A stretch of DNA of 64,000 bases. Origin: Brachypodius melanocephalos (lineage: Eukaryota; Chordata; Aves; Passeriformes; Pycnonotidae). The notes below the pieces were generated by a model, which searched no databases, was not told the DNA's origin, and saw nothing but the letters and a program-made list of their open reading frames with translations. The position numbers were made by a program, and so were the translations under genes. Numbering within the stretch: position 1 is the stretch's first letter; each line of letters opens with the position of its first letter. The stretch lies in assembly GCA_013398615.1 (NCBI GenBank), contig VZSR01001685.1, positions 1,266,371-1,330,370 of the forward strand, given 5' to 3'. Shown here piece after piece: positions 1 to 14,056 of this stretch.

Positions 1-1609
1 AGGATTCACACAGAAAATTGTCCATCTTTTAGCAAATAATGGAATGAGCATTCAACCCAAAATATCTTAATAAAAACTTTTTTGCAATACTATAAGAAAA
101 AATATTTCCATCTCTTTTTCTTTAAAACTAGGAATCTCCCCTGGCTGCTGCAACAGATAATCTGATGTAGTTTGGGTGAAAGCAATTTGATTTTTTAAAA
201 AAAGCAGCACTAAAATCTAATTTCTTAGATTTAGGATTAAAAGCATAAAGACCTTTCAAGTGAAGTAGTCTAGTAGGAGGCAAACCTTTGCCATGCTAAT
301 CTGGTATCTGAAACTGCATCTAGCTAGAGTTAGATCTTCACTATCAACCCCCCAGTTGATCCTCCTGACCACAATTCTTTTAAAAGTCTTTTCCATCATA
401 CCTTTCAGTCCCCAGCAAAGAGAGAAAAAGTACTTCTGTGTTCATGTCAACCTGGCAATGAACTCCATGCTCTGTCTCTCTGGTTTAAGCATTAAAAATT
501 TCAAATGGTCTCTAGGCAAGCAAGGAGGCATATTGTGCTGTTCTTTTTATTACATGAAAAATATGGACAAATCATCCCATTGTTAAAAGAACCCGCAGCC
601 TCCAGATTCTGAAATAGCACTTCATTCCTCAGACACTAAAACTGTTCCTCTCTGAAGAGCCTTTTGTGACACAAACACACAGAAAGCCTTCTGGCTGTTT
701 TATTATCTTACAGAGCCGTGTGTGCTTTTGCAGCGGCCCCACGCCTGCTGCAGCACCGGCTCCATAAATAAACAACACGCTGGAAAGGATGAGCCCTTTC
801 AACAGGCCTCCACAGAGAAAGGCATCTCAGGGCTGCCTGCTGCTTGCCAAAGTGAAGTGTGATGAGCAGCGGGAGTGGGGCAGGCACGGACAGCCCCTCA
901 GGAGAATGCTGGCTGGGAAAGGTTTTTAATTTATCTGCTTCCCTTAGCGATCATCCTGAGGATATTAGACTGCTGCAAACTGATGGCCTTCCCCTTGGGT
1001 GCTTTCCCTCTTTGTTTGCTCTCTCCCCGCTCAGATGTACGTGCACGATGCTGGCAATTGATATATTGCTAGGAAGGGTTTGAAATCAGGTAAAGACAAA
1101 CCTGGGTAACCAGCAGCCTGTGGGAAGTCATGAGCAAAACCTCCCATCAGGGGTGGTGGGGTGCCCTGTCTGGAAGTCTCAGAAAGGCATAAAGTACACT
1201 GCTGTGTAAGGATTCTTGCTGTCTTTTTATGGCTAAACACAGCACTTTCTGCTTGCTTGAACAATTGATGGATTTTAGTCTGGTCAGACGGCAAGGCTCG
1301 TACGAGTTTAGATCAGAAAAACTCTGATGTGCTGTCACGCACAGCATCTGTATCTCCATGCTGTCAACAAGAGGAGGACTTACAAAATCCAAATCTACAG
1401 CGATGGTATTTACATTCTTCTGCATGTCTCAGGAACAGCTGATAGAGGTCATCTGGCTACTCTGCTGCTTAGTCAATAGCAAATGGGATTTGGAGATGCT
1501 GTCACTTTATTCAAGGCAAGCCAAGACAGGCTCTGAAAAGTACCTTGTCAACCATTACAGGGAATCCTGAGCTTCTGTAATGCTGAATAAATTCTGGACA
1601 CCTTCAACA
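1..1609. other. Unique AT-rich DNA with a GC-richer patch
   Basis: I recognise no gene or repeat here. Positions about 700-1050 are clearly richer in G+C than the flanks and contain scattered CpGs, followed by ordinary AT-rich sequence. The short open frames in this part overlap one another on both strands and show no recognisable protein family. Confidence 0.6.
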
Positions 1610-2300
1610 ATTATAGAATTATGGAATAGTTTGGATTGGAAGGGATTTTAAAGATAACTGAGTTCCAACCTAATTCCCATGGGTAGGGACAGCTTTCATC
1701 TGAGTTTATCTGGCTGCTCAGAGCCATCCAGCCTGGCCTTGGACACTTTCAGGGATGGGGCATCCACATCTTCTGTGGGCAACCTGTTCCAGTGCCCTGC
1801 CACCCTCATAAAGAATCCTAATATCTAATCTAAACCTACCCCCTTTTAGTTGAAAGATATTTCCTCTTGTCTTGTCACTACATACCTTTCTGAAAAGTCC
1901 TCCTCCATCTCTTTGTAGGCCCCCTTTAGATGATGAGAGGCTCAATTAGGTCACCTCAAAGTCTTGTCTTCTCCAGACTGAACTATTCCAATTCTCTAAT
2001 CTTGTCCTCATAAGTAAGGGTCTCCAGCACTCTAACCTTTTTGATTGCCCTCTTCTGGGCTTGATCCAACAGGCTCATGTCTTCTCTGAGTTGGGGACCC
2101 TAGAGCTGGATGCAGCACTCCAGGTGGAATCTCACCAGAGCAAAGGGCAAGATTCCCATCCCTTGCACAGCTGGCCATGCTGCTTTGGATCCAGCCCAGG
2201 ACAGGATTGGCTTTCTGGGCTGTGAGTGCAGTTTGTAAAAGCTTATCACTAGCCCCACAGATAAAGCCATTTGTGAGCACATTGCAGCATCCCTGAGTAG
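1610..2300 (-). mobile_element. CR1 LINE fragment, 3' part, minus strand
   Basis: Read on the plus strand, this begins with the inverted CR1 3' end (a 'gaatagtttggattggaagg' type block at about 1624) and continues through the usual inverted CR1 text: a 'gcctggccttggacacttt' block near 1731, a 'gggatggggcatccaca' block near 1752, a 'caacctgttccagtgccct' block near 1780, and further upstream ORF2 sequence around 2090-2230. The element is therefore transcribed right to left, with its 3' end near 1610. CR1 is the dominant avian non-LTR retrotransposon and usually inserts as a 5'-truncated copy, as here. Homology is clear to about 2240 and uncertain from there to about 2350. The reading frames are broken by stops and indels, so the copy is inactive. 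Confidence 0.9.
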
Positions 2301-3270
2301 CCAGGTGACGTGAGTTCTGTCTATGTAGGGCACAGCTGGTGTCCCTGGAGCTATACATAGCAACTCCTGCACTCTCTGCCTCTCCGGTCTGATGTGGTGA
2401 ATCTCAAAGTCATACAAATTCCTTTTACTATCATTTAGGAATTTTCTGTACATGATTAAATAGTTGGTTCAGAGTCTGTATAAATGTCTGAGAACCTTCC
2501 CTTGCTAGAGAGTTGAAATTCTTTGCAGACCTCTAGGACTGAAGAAACCAGTATTTGACACAATCTTTCTGAGAAGGCTGGCTGACCTACCTCCAGGGTA
2601 CCACTCCTACCTACCTTCAACCCCATTTCACTGAGACAAAGAGAATTATTGCAATTCTACTGTGTACAGTGGCAGCTGTGCAAGAGATCAATTTAAAAAA
2701 TCAAAATGGATCCATCCTAGCAAGTACAGTATCACTGAGTAGAACTACAAAAGAGATATGTCTCCCAGGCAAGTAATCAATGAGTGGGATTTTGGCATCC
2801 CTGGCCATCTTTTCAAAATTCAGTGGCAATTATTATTCAGCCAGAAACTGCCATAGAATGTTGTATGATATTTTTCTTCATACATGATATTTGTTTTCCT
2901 CTATCCCAGATTTTTCATCCTGATCCAGTGGTCACTTTCCAAAATCATCTAGCAAACCAGATCTCCATCTCAACTCTGTTGTATGTGTTTCCACCTGGTG
3001 ACTCTTCTTTCAGCTGCCAGCTTGGGAAAAACTGATGTCAAATCATTCACAGTGCCTTTGCTTCTGTCATTCTGTTACTGCCATTCAGGTCTGACAATTC
3101 CTGATCAGAACCTCATAAGAATAAATTTAAATATGTGTTTGAATTTTTTTTGTAAACAGTTCTCATCTGATGCCCACAAGTACACATAAAGTAAAAACAT
3201 ATAAAATAAAAAACTGCTCTTTCCCGCAGTATAAATTTACTTTCTTAAACTCCATTGATAACAATTAGAG

Positions 3271-3285
3271 AAAAAAAAAAAAAAA
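3271..3285. repeat. Poly-A homopolymer (15 bp)
   Basis: An uninterrupted run of A. No retroposed gene body is recognisable upstream, so I treat it as simple sequence. Confidence 0.9.
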
Positions 3286-5270
3286 GGTTGTGCCCTCTTT
3301 TTTCTTTCAAAAGAATAAAAAATTCATGTATTCAACATTCCTAATTTACTTGAAGCAAATACATGTTCATATATATTACTAAATGTGAAGACAGTAGAAA
3401 CACTACCCTGTCCGATAAGTAATAGAGCAATTACAGGGGCTGAAAGGAAATTTGAAGACCAAATAACCAAAACATTATTTCACTGAGCAACTGAAAATTG
3501 GAAGAGAAATGAAGGAACCATTAAGATATCAGCATATTTTTCAAATAAGCTAAATAGTTTCTTACCAACAATTTCAATTTAATCACCTAAGTAAATAGTT
3601 TAGTAGTAAGGATATATCAAAAAGGTGGAACTGAATAGTAAGTTAAAAGGTAGCAAATAGGCTGCTTGACAATTTTAAAATATATTTATGCTTGCTAGGT
3701 CTACTTATCTTGTAACTAATGAGGAAAAGTACTCAGAAGGGAAGGATAAAAAGATAACCAAAATCAAAATACAGTACAATATAGAAGAAAAAGCGTAGCT
3801 TTCTTTCTTCTGAAAAGTTTGGTCAAATTCTCACAGATCTTTAGAAAAGAGACACAGAGCTAGCTGGATGAGTCTTCCAATAGAACAGACTCTTAAATAC
3901 AGGATCTCTTTGAAAGCCTCTGTTTGATGGCATCTTCAAAATTGGTCTTTTTTCTGTTGTTGTCGCCTCAGAGATGCAAAATATGACAAGTTCCTGTTAA
4001 AATCTTATTCTTTTTATTATACTTAAGGTATGTGTAAAGTTCTAGTGAATTTCCTTGCCTGTGAAACATCTTTCCATTACACAGTGATTTGTTCTTAAAG
4101 ATCTAACTAAAGAAAAATGTTTCTTTGACCTCCTCCAGGTTTTGCTGAGAACAAAATTGAGCTGGGTTTGTAAGGTCCTCTTTGAACTTGATTTCACTGC
4201 TGAAGGAAGGTTACCATTAAATTAGGAGCTTCAACAAGTTTCTAAAACTTATATAAAACCCTGTCCTATGGACTTCATCCTCTGTCAAGTTTTAGTTTTC
4301 AAATGACATAGAGTGTGCTATTTAAATCTTTTCTTCCTATCTCTTGAAAAGTGTGTTATAGTATAATAGAGCTATGGCAGCAAATTTGTGAGTTTTTCAA
4401 ACCCATTATTCCAGAAAAAATCTCCAAGTAATACAGTGATTTTGTGGTCTTGGTAGCAATTGTGAATTGTGTGAATTATTGTGAATACATCACTTCCTGT
4501 TCCATATAAAATGGGTACCACTAGTTAAGAGCAGCACAAAAAATGTTTTGTTCATTTGAATTCAGAATTTATGGAACATCTAACTTCCTAGGGAAGAAAT
4601 TCTTCTTTTCGCATGTGCCTGAGAATAACCAATAATTAATGATGTCTGTGATATTAATGACTCCATGAACATCCCAATCTCTCTATTTTTAGGTGCAGCT
4701 GATTTTTTGTGGAATACCACCAAGACAAAGAACACAAAGAAAGAAGAGAAGGTACAATTTTTAAATAGGTGGAATCTCTCTTCTACTCTGGAAATGTGAC
4801 TGATATCTGTTTGTCTGAGCTTCAGTTCATGCTCTGACAATCTGTGTAGAAGAAGTTATTTTGATTTATTATCTCATAACTTTTACCAGCTCTCAAATTG
4901 TTGCTCTCAAGAGAATCATTTCCAAAACACATTTCAGCAATGGTTCATATGCAAGTACTTCCTATTAATCAGGAAGCAGTCTGCAAGAGAAAAATCTAAC
5001 GCGTCTCTTATTTGTATCCTCTGCAACGAGATCCAAAAGGCTTCAATACTGGGAATTGCCTATGTTCTGGAAAGTCAATTCCTAGAGAAGAAAACTATTC
5101 TACATTTGACATATGATGGCACTTGATCCAAAGCTTCCAGCAACTCCACCAACTACTGTTGTGTGCAGATGGGTAACTTGCACATGGGTAAAGATTTAAC
5201 TATTGAGATTTTTGGTTTTAATATTAGGAGCTGCTGAAACTTCTGAAAAACTTCTGAAAAAAATCTGGAC

Positions 5271-5287
5271 TTTTTTTTTTTTTTTTT
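5271..5287. repeat. Poly-T homopolymer (17 bp)
   Basis: An uninterrupted run of T following a short imperfect direct repeat of 'aacttctgaaaa' at about 5237-5262. No downstream retrocopy is recognisable on the minus strand. Confidence 0.9.
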
Positions 5288-8200
5288 CAATCTTTTTCTC
5301 ACTTTCAGTTCTGGACCAGACGTTGATAAGTATATGGACCTAGAGTTGTGTGTTTCAGTTTAATCAGTCAACGATATCGTCCTGTTGAATAAAGGATCCA
5401 GCCAAGTCACTACACCGCTAAAGGATGCTTTGGAGTAGATTACAGGTGAGCTGTAATATATACCTGTGTCTGGCGCAAATTTTTAATGGATTTTATTTAA
5501 CTCTTTTGTGGTTTTGCTTCTGGATGATAAGCAAGATGAAAGCAGCAGAATCCCAGGAGGAAAGAATAAAAACTGAGATTGGAGAGTAAATCAGGGAATG
5601 ACATCTGGTGGAAGGAGTTGTGGAAAAGGTATGGCAGAATCAAATTTCATTCCAGAAAGATTCAGAAACACTGGCCCAGTGTTTCTGACAACCTGAGACC
5701 TGAGATATTAGGTATTTGATCAAAGACCAAAGCGTCTGTTCAGAAGTTTGTACACAAAATTATTACAAAATAAATACTGATAAAATAACACCTGCTTTGC
5801 AGGAGAAAATAGAATTACAGATTCATGATCTGGAAACTGAGTTTGTATGATTTCTACATGAGTTTCTATATTACTCGTCTTCTACGACTTTAAGTGTCTA
5901 TGGCAAAGTCCAGTTGCATTGTAAGAGATTTGTTTACCTTCAGCACCTGTTCCACACATTCTGCTGGGAATCCTGAAGTGAAAAATTAATTAATATTTTC
6001 TCCTTTTCATTGGCTCTGTCCTCTACGAATAAATAATGCTGGTCATTTGTTAAATATTTGTTGTCTAACATTTCTTGTATATCACATAATTAAAAAATTA
6101 ATAACTGCACTATTAATCTCCTGTGAAACCTTAGCATCAGTCTTCACCTTTGCTTCCCTGTTAGATTGCCTAGTCTCAACAGCCCTCTTCTTATCTGATG
6201 GTTAAAACTTTTCTAAGCTCCACTTTGACCACAGATTATTTATGTTTTTTCCCTTGGTTCATTAAGATTTGTTTTTTAATTCTTCTCTATTTTTGAGTAA
6301 CGTTTTCAATCTCTCAAGCACGTGCTTATTTAGCAATATAATTACTTTTGTATGTGTGTTGCTCTTCTTCTTACCACTGCTTCTGGCTCCTCTTGTATAG
6401 GTTAAAAGTTCTTCTTTTGATATTTTCTATCTTTGTTTTCCCTCCTACATGACTATATGACATAAATGTCATATTTAAGCAGACTTTTGTCTCTCATACT
6501 TGTGGGGATTATTTCCTACCTCGGTATTACTGAGGCAGATTTTTGTGTTAATCAATGACAAACTAAGAACTGCTCATTTCTATAGTCTGCGATATCGCTG
6601 GTAAAATATATTTCTATTTTATTACATTTCTGACGTCCACAGGATAATTTTGAATCACTCTTTATATGTAAGAGATCACAGTTTATATCTAACAGGTATA
6701 TCTCATTACAACAGTCTTGCTACAATAGAAAACTATAGCTTTGTAGGAAATTTTATGGCATCACAATCTCAAGTTAACTTTCCCATGTGTCTTCAAATCC
6801 AAGCCACAAACTAACAAGGCAGCAAAGAGTAGATGGTGACTGTTTTGTTTTTTTTTTTCTGCAGTCTCTTAAAGAATCAACCTGTTTCCCTCAGCAGCAC
6901 TGTGTCATATCCCAAGGCTGGAATAACAGCCACAGTGGGAACCTCCACACCTGGAAAACTCCTTTCCTTTTGGTGCAGGATGACTCTCACAAGTCCCACA
7001 GTGTTACCCTCCAGTTCCATTAATAGTCCTGAGAATGCTGGAGGATCAAGCACAGTTTGATTACTCCTAAAATTCCTCACACATAATGGCTACCTACAAC
7101 ACCCAAGGGCAGATCTGTCATTTTACACAACCTGGGGTGGCACCATCCTTCATGAATAAACATCTAGCCAGCCCTTCTCACTCCATATGAGCTGGCATCC
7201 CAGGTTACATTTTAACTACATTTTTATAAGATGTCCTCTGTGTAATATTTTTGATTGGGAATCTGTTGCAGTGATGAGAAATTTGATAGCCCATCAACAA
7301 ATCTGCATGTACTAATTGATCTGATATCCACGTAAGGGAAAACTAGTTGACCCCTTGGCAAAGTCAAGGCAGAGAGAAAGCTTGTGAGGCTTTGTAGGAA
7401 GGTTTTTTCTCTATTTATTTCCTGCTGTGGCTTTGGAAAGAGGAGGGAGGGAGGTTTTGCTCCATAGGAAAAAAAATATCACAAAAAGAGGGAATGAGGT
7501 ATTCAGGGAATATATATCTTGCCAAATATTTTTAAATGGTTGTGATTTTCTGGGTTTCATGACTATTTTATGGAGGGGCAACAAACTGATCCCATAGATT
7601 CTATTCCCCCTTGCACTTTTCTGTTCCAGAGGTTACCTGTGCCCACGTTTACAATTTACACTTTTAAATTATAATGCTTCTTTTACTCTCCAATTAATTC
7701 CTCCAAAGTTTCATGCCACTATTTACAATTTCTTGTTTAACATATTTGAGGTTTAAGCCATAGTGGTCTCCAGGCAAGGGCAGTGCTAAGCAGGCAGCAT
7801 AACAATGAGTTTTAACTGCTCTTGAATAAAAATAAATCATCACAATTAGGGGGATGGTCTGTGTTGCACAGCATCATGCAGTTCAGTAGCAGGGGTCTGC
7901 CACGTACTGTGGCTCTTTTGCTGCAAAATTCCTAATTAGCTTGTTTTCTCCTATAGCATATTTGTTTGAGTTTTATCCAATCTTACCAAAAGACAAATTT
8001 TTTCCTTTCCACACAATTCTCAAGGGAGATTTTGTGTCATCTTACTATGTATCTTCTGAGTTAGCTTGGAAAGGGGGTTAGATTTAAGCTTTTTGGGTTT
8101 TTTAGAAAAATCTTCATGGGATTCTGGCCACTGCTTGCTGAAATGTTATTTGTAGATCTCTGCTACAAGCCCAGCTGAAGCATTCAAGGTTATGCTAATT

Positions 8201-8354
8201 TCAGCTCACAGCTCTGCTGGTGTGACAAGTGAGGCTGTAAAATTCAAGTGTTGGCTAAAGTCTAAAATGTGAATATTTATGCCAAGTTTTCCAATTGCTG
8301 AGCAATTGCCAAACAGGCATGCTACAGTTGCAAGTGTTCTAAAGGTGCCCACCT

Positions 8355-8518
8355 GCTCTTACAGAGGGAACTGGAACAGGTTTCCCAGAAAGGATGGGAA
8401 TTTCCCATCTTTGGAAGTGTTTAAGGCCAGGCTGAGTGGGGTTCACGTGCAAGGCAGAGGGGGTTTGAATTCAATGACCTCTAAGGTCCCTTCCAAGGTC
8501 ATTTCTTGATTCTATGAA
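8355..8518 (+). mobile_element. CR1 LINE 3' end fragment, plus strand
   Basis: A short, 5'-truncated CR1 tail. The diagnostic blocks are 'actggaacaggtttcccag' at about 8370, a 'tttggaagtgtttaaggcc' block near 8411, the 'aggtcccttccaa' block near 8484, and the terminal 'tgattctatgaa' at about 8507. These are the end of CR1 ORF2 and the 3' UTR. The internal part is diverged, indicating an old insertion. The 76-codon open frame overlapping it is a by-product of the repeat. Confidence 0.88.
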
Positions 8519-11500
8519 AGTCCTGTTATCAAGAACATAACTCTCAGAAAGCATAACCTCTACGTAAATATTTAATCTTTTAAATAACATTATGTGAGAA
8601 TGAAATTATGTGAGTGACACCTCTATGAATGGTCGAGTATAAAGAAATCCTTATGACTGTGATGTTGGTTTCAGTGAGTAACTCTTGCTGCTGCTGCTGC
8701 CAGGACTAATGTCAATCCTAAACACCAAAAAAGCAAGGAGAAGAAAGTATATTCTCTGTGGGATCAAAAAAGACAGATTTTTAATTTTTTAAAAAATATT
8801 TCTATATGCATAGACACATACAGATATATAAGCAATGAAGACATCTAGGGGATGGTATTTCTCCCCAACTGGCTTTGTTCCCTACTCAGTTATGAACCAC
8901 TGAAATGCCACTAGACAGGAGGGCCTTTATTGTCTGCAGCAAATACTGAGTCAAGCCCAGAATTACCTTCAAAGACATCATTAGCTTAAACAGCTCACAA
9001 AATGGCAGCACCAATATCCCAAACCCCAGGCTCCTCTAACTCATTTGCTCAATCAATATCTCCTCTTTGACTATATCCATTGAACATTTAACAGATATTT
9101 CTTTGGGAATTACGTGCTAAACGTGAAACATTGACATCCAGGAGGCTCACAAAAACTCACTCTAACAATTTGGGATTTTTATTATTTCTCTTCTTTTATT
9201 TTTCTGCCCCAAAGAGAAGCAGTGTAAACCTTTTCAGAAGAGTGTGGTGACCCAATATTTGACAGAGAAATCTCAGAGTTTCATTGCAGTCTTTGTATTG
9301 GTATATAGATTTTATTAAATGAGAAGAGGTTAAGACAAAACCAACAAAATCTGACTACCATTTCACACCATTTCTAGTGCAATTGTAAATGATGATTACG
9401 TGCAGTACAAAGGTATATACAGTCTCTGACCTTTGCTTTTAGGCCATAAAACTCTTCTAGTTGTAATGACAAATGCCTCAGAGATTCTTCTATTTGGAAC
9501 AGTAGCTACAAGGTGATTTGAACCATATCTTATTTCTGCCTCTTATAGATTTTCTTTACAATGGAATGCTGTGATTAGAAAACTCTCCCACCAGCAACAT
9601 GCAAGCAAACAGGCTGACAAAAATAAAAGTGACTTTAGCCACTTGTGTCTATGAGATGATTAAGCACAGAAAAGACCACTGTCATACAAACATTTGAAGC
9701 AAAAGACAGGGAGGGAAGGAGGGAGAGAAAGTGTGTCAATTCATCCTATCTGTTTAAAACAACATTACACCATCAGCTGTGCCGAAAGCAATTTTTTCTC
9801 TGTTACACTGTCTGCATTAAAATCTATTGGACCAATTCTCAGTAAAGCAAGTATCAAGTGAAGTCAATGGAGTGTCACCTTGCAGGAGTAGATACAGATC
9901 CATATTTCAAAGTTTGTTTTTGTAATCCTTCTAGCAACAACATCACTTTCCCCTCTGAAATTTACCCATTCCCTTTTTAAGCACAAAGGGATGTTTGCCA
10001 GCTGTCCTTATGAAGAGAAAACTGCTTTAGCCCAGATAACTCACCTACCTCTAAACCTGCATGTTCACGGTAAACTGTGACCAACAGTGTAAATTCAAAA
10101 AATAATAATAAAAAAGCCAAGTCACATTTATTGCACTGTTTTAGATGAGGTTATGTTACACTTATATTTAATTACTCAAAAGATGCATATTGCCTGCCTA
10201 ACAGTGATAACAAATTTGAACTTATGCTTTGTAATTATTCACTGTATTTCAGCATAAAATGTACAATACTTTGTCACCAAAGGAAAATAGAATGTCTTTT
10301 CAGTTTTAATTTTTTCTAAGTATTTAAGTATTTACAATCAATAAATGACAAAAAATTCCAAAATTTAGCTTTCTATGTAAATTATATATGAATTCCCATA
10401 TTATATTCATATAATATGCAATATATGATAACTGCTTTACTACAGATAGCATAGGAAGATTTTATTCCTGTAAAGCCCTTTTGAAATAAGTTGAGGCGTA
10501 TGTAAAGTAATGATTCATTAAGATAGCTATTAATTTCAAGAACACACTTCCTATTCCCAGAACTTTGACTGTGGTCCTGGCCAAAAGCCTGGATTCTCTA
10601 TTTGATGTTACTCAATCCCTAGTTGGTCTCACTATAAGGACCCTCCTGAGAGGTCTGGACAGGAAACCCCAGTTTGACAGGTAAAAAATTACAGATTTCT
10701 ACCTCCAGAGACAAATTAGTAACCTTGTTAGATGTAACAGCCGAAGTCTGTTATCCCTTCTGGAAACATGAGCATCTCTGTGGTTCCCAGAGAGGGATGT
10801 GACAGCTGAGAGTTACATTACTTTAATGGATTTTCACTTGTATCTTGATCATTCAGAAATATTTCTCTTCTTAATCATCCAGGCTGTTAACAATTTTTTC
10901 ATTTTCTTTTTCCATTTCATACATTTATTAGAGCTGTTTTTTCCCACAAAAATACACGAGGAAGGGAATTCCTGCAGCAGTTTTTTTTTAAGGTGACCCT
11001 ATGCCCTAGCATCTTCACAAAATATAGCATTAGCAAACTAAGCCAGGCTGTGACTTAGCAAAGTTCAGAGATAATTCAGGCAGTGAAATCACAGTGATAG
11101 AGTGTCAAATGTTTTCTTCTGCACTATAAAGGAAAACATTCTCTTTGAACTCAGCAAGGACTTTGTAGGACAGGAGGATTATTTGAACCAATTTTCAGCA
11201 CACTCTTCTCAAACTGTTCTGTGTGTTGGAGGAAAGCTGCAGATCCCTAGGATGTAAATTGCAAATTGTTTCCCCCAGTCAGATAAAGGACACACACAAG
11301 GTTCTCCTTGTATTTATGTGTCTGGTGGTACTTGAGTCCGAGGCAAACACTTAGTCAATAAGAGCAAACATCAATAGCAATAAAAAAGACTTGTCTTTCC
11401 TTTTCCTCAAAGTCAATGGAATCTGTCTCATGTGATTTACTTGCCCCCTTTTGCAGGTAAAATGGTCCCAGGGATGGAACAATTCTGTTTGATAGGCACA

Positions 11501-12756
11501 TTTTACAACTATTTAAATGGCTGTCGATATCATCATCCATCTTCTGCCATCAGAAACGTTGTCTTGCTGATATTTTCTTGTTTATCACATCTGCACTGAC
11601 CATATGCACAGAGAGACTGTGTTGATACCACCTTAATTTCTCTAATTCAGAAATTGCATGGCAATTTAGATGCCATTAGAACCTATCTAGCATTGCTACG
11701 TCTTTCTAAGATCAACTAGTAAGAGTAAACAATCAAGATCCACATTATCTGCAATACTCTTTTATGTTTGCTATTTATTAATTATAGAACTGATTTCTGT
11801 AACTTAGCTTTGTGTGCTTTAAGAAAGGATGACTGGTAACATTGTGTGGTTAACCAAATCCCAGATGCCATAGCCCAGCTTCAAATTTCAGTTTCACTCT
11901 TGAAGGAGAGAAACAGAAGAGAATGAAGGACAGTCAGAGCTAACCAATTTCTTTTTGATTTGTCAAAAAATATGAATGATGTTATTCTGTGTCACCTTAG
12001 CCTGGTTCTTGTCCCTGATGACCACTATAGCTTCACACATTTGAATGTCTCAGAAAGAATTCACAAAAGGGAATTTGTTAAGTACAGTCTTGCAGAACTA
12101 AATGGACTTTGGTAGTATTTGTGTGGCATAACCTAAACATCAGCAAGCATTTCATCAGGCTTCGAGTAGTTCCCTGTGCTAAATTAAAAGCACTGTGTGA
12201 TATATTTTTAAAAGAAAATATTAAAAGAGCCTAAAAATACACCAAGAATAGGAAAGGAAAACAAGGGGCTCAATGAAAACAATAAAGCATTTCAAGAGAA
12301 GGTGATATTAGAAGGACAGAAGGGAGAAAAGGAAATAAGTAGAACAATAGCTGCGTGAAAGAAAAGACTCAATGCACATATGAATATGATGACTCATAAA
12401 CTAGCAATGAAAGTGATGTGTGTTATATTAATTGCGTGATTTTGGGGGAGTGTCTGGAAACCTAGACACAAATTTTGTGGGTGCACATAGCAATTACACC
12501 ACAGCAAAATTTTGTTCCAAAATATTGTTAACAGTTCTGTTATTTTACATTAAGTATGTCTTTTCAAGTAAGGACCTGACAGTAAAGCTCTCTGTGCCTG
12601 TGTTAATCTAGCTTTCCTGTTTCATAAAAAACAGATCACACTCGTCACATACAGTCTCACCTCCCTGATATTTTTCACTTTCATCATCTTTGTCTATACA
12701 ATTGTTCAAAACTATTCATGGGGTTGTGTCCTCCTTCTGAAATAAGTGTCCCTCAT

Positions 12757-12823
12757 GGGTTTTTTTTGTTGTTGTTTTGCGGTTTTTGGGGTTTTTTTTT
12801 TGTTTGTTTGTTTTTTTTTTTTA
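12757..12823. repeat. T/G-rich low-complexity tract
   Basis: Runs of T interrupted by G, including (TTG) and (TTTG) units, over about 67 bp. The overlapping open frame is poly-Phe low complexity and is not a gene. Confidence 0.85.
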
Positions 12824-13652
12824 ATTCCTCATCTTTCATCATCAGAGCAAATCAGGAATTTTCCTTGATCTGGGACACTGTAATGCCTAATTTCCTTCAA
12901 TGATTCTCAAATAGTATTGCTCATAGAACTGGAAATAAATTTTTTATATGTTTTGAAGGTCAGTAGATCAAAGCCAAGTGTATGGCTCATGATTTCTCAG
13001 CCTGTCCCAGCTACAAAGTAAAATGACTTCACTGGAGCTACTCTGATAGTAATTGTTCAGCATCCTGTCCAGGATACAAGATGGAATTTTATACTCAGTT
13101 TGCAGTGGGAGAAATAAAGACATAAAAAATTGCTAGTATGAGATATAGAGAGGATATCAAGTCATGAATAGATTGTAGTAAAGCTTAAAATCAAACAAAA
13201 ATTAATCTGATAGTAAACAAAAAGATTTCTGTGGTTTTTTTTCCAGATGCTGTAAATTCCCTTTAACTGTGAATTCAATTAATGTTCCTTTCCAACATCA
13301 ATAGATGCTGTGGAAGCTTGACAGTGTCCCAATAAGGGCTCTGAATAGTCCCAGGGAGCACAAATAAGCCTTGAACTTCAGAGAACGACACATTAGAGCA
13401 AGAAGCTCAACCTTAGTGACCAGGCTCACAACATCACACCAGTTAAAGATTATCACTCACAAAGAAAAGGATTAGATATTCTCGTTTAAAACAAAAGCTG
13501 ACATTGTGCTTTATAGTTGTATATCCCCAAGGAGAGAGGAACAACTGTACCAGCCAACTGCACAGACCAAACGAGCTGTTTATGTGGACTGCACCTGCAC
13601 TCATATAATGTGAAAAAAATGTCTCTAGATTCCCTGTCTATAGAGAGAGAGG

Positions 13653-13668
13653 AAAAAAAAAAAAAACA

Positions 13669-13699
<31 letters not shown>

Positions 13700-13718
13700 C
13701 AAAAAAAAAAAAAAAAAA
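13653..13718. repeat. (AAAAC)n microsatellite flanked by poly-A
   Basis: A 14-bp A run, then about six AAAAC units, then an 18-bp A run. The open frames on both strands here (poly-Lys/Asn or poly-Phe/Cys) are translations of the microsatellite. Confidence 0.95.
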
Positions 13719-14040
13719 CCACCTCTTTCTTCACAAAGGTCCTGGCTTATTAATGTTTTAAGTCTATGCCCATTCACTTCAACCTGTACAAATAACCAAA
13801 ATCGGTAGCAATAATGGATCTGCATTTCAATGTCCTATGAAATTTTTGCCTCTCTATCCTCTAACCAGATTTTTAACAGGTTTTAATCACAAAATAATTT
13901 TATTTCTCTAATTTTTATTATTGTTGTTTTGTTGTTCATTAGTCTCATCCTTGATATTACTCAATAAAGTAGAGCAATGAGTAACAAGGGTAAACATATG
14001 CAAGCTTCTCAAAAGCAATGTAGAATGTCAAGTCTAGAGC

Positions 14041-14056
14041 ATATATATATATATAT
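14041..14056. repeat. (AT)8 dinucleotide repeat
   Basis: Eight uninterrupted AT units. Simple sequence repeat. Confidence 0.9.

Larger units (their letters stand above)
2301..8354. other. Unique AT-rich DNA, no gene seen
   Basis: Six kilobases of AT-rich sequence without recognisable coding or repeat content, apart from a poly-A run at 3271-3285 and a poly-T run at 5271-5287. Open frames are all below about 90 codons and look random. No CpG-rich patch is present. Confidence 0.55.

Noticed and set aside
2100..2453. Minus-strand 117- and 108-codon overlapping frames
   Set aside because: They overlap the minus-strand CR1 copy and its edge, and the translations do not follow ORF2 cleanly.
10380..10428. 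AT-rich imperfect hairpin, considered as a possible small RNA precursor
   Set aside because: The stem is almost only A/T and imperfect, which is common by chance in this composition.
13486..13825. Poly-Phe/Lys frames on both strands
   Set aside because: Translations of the (AAAAC)n microsatellite.
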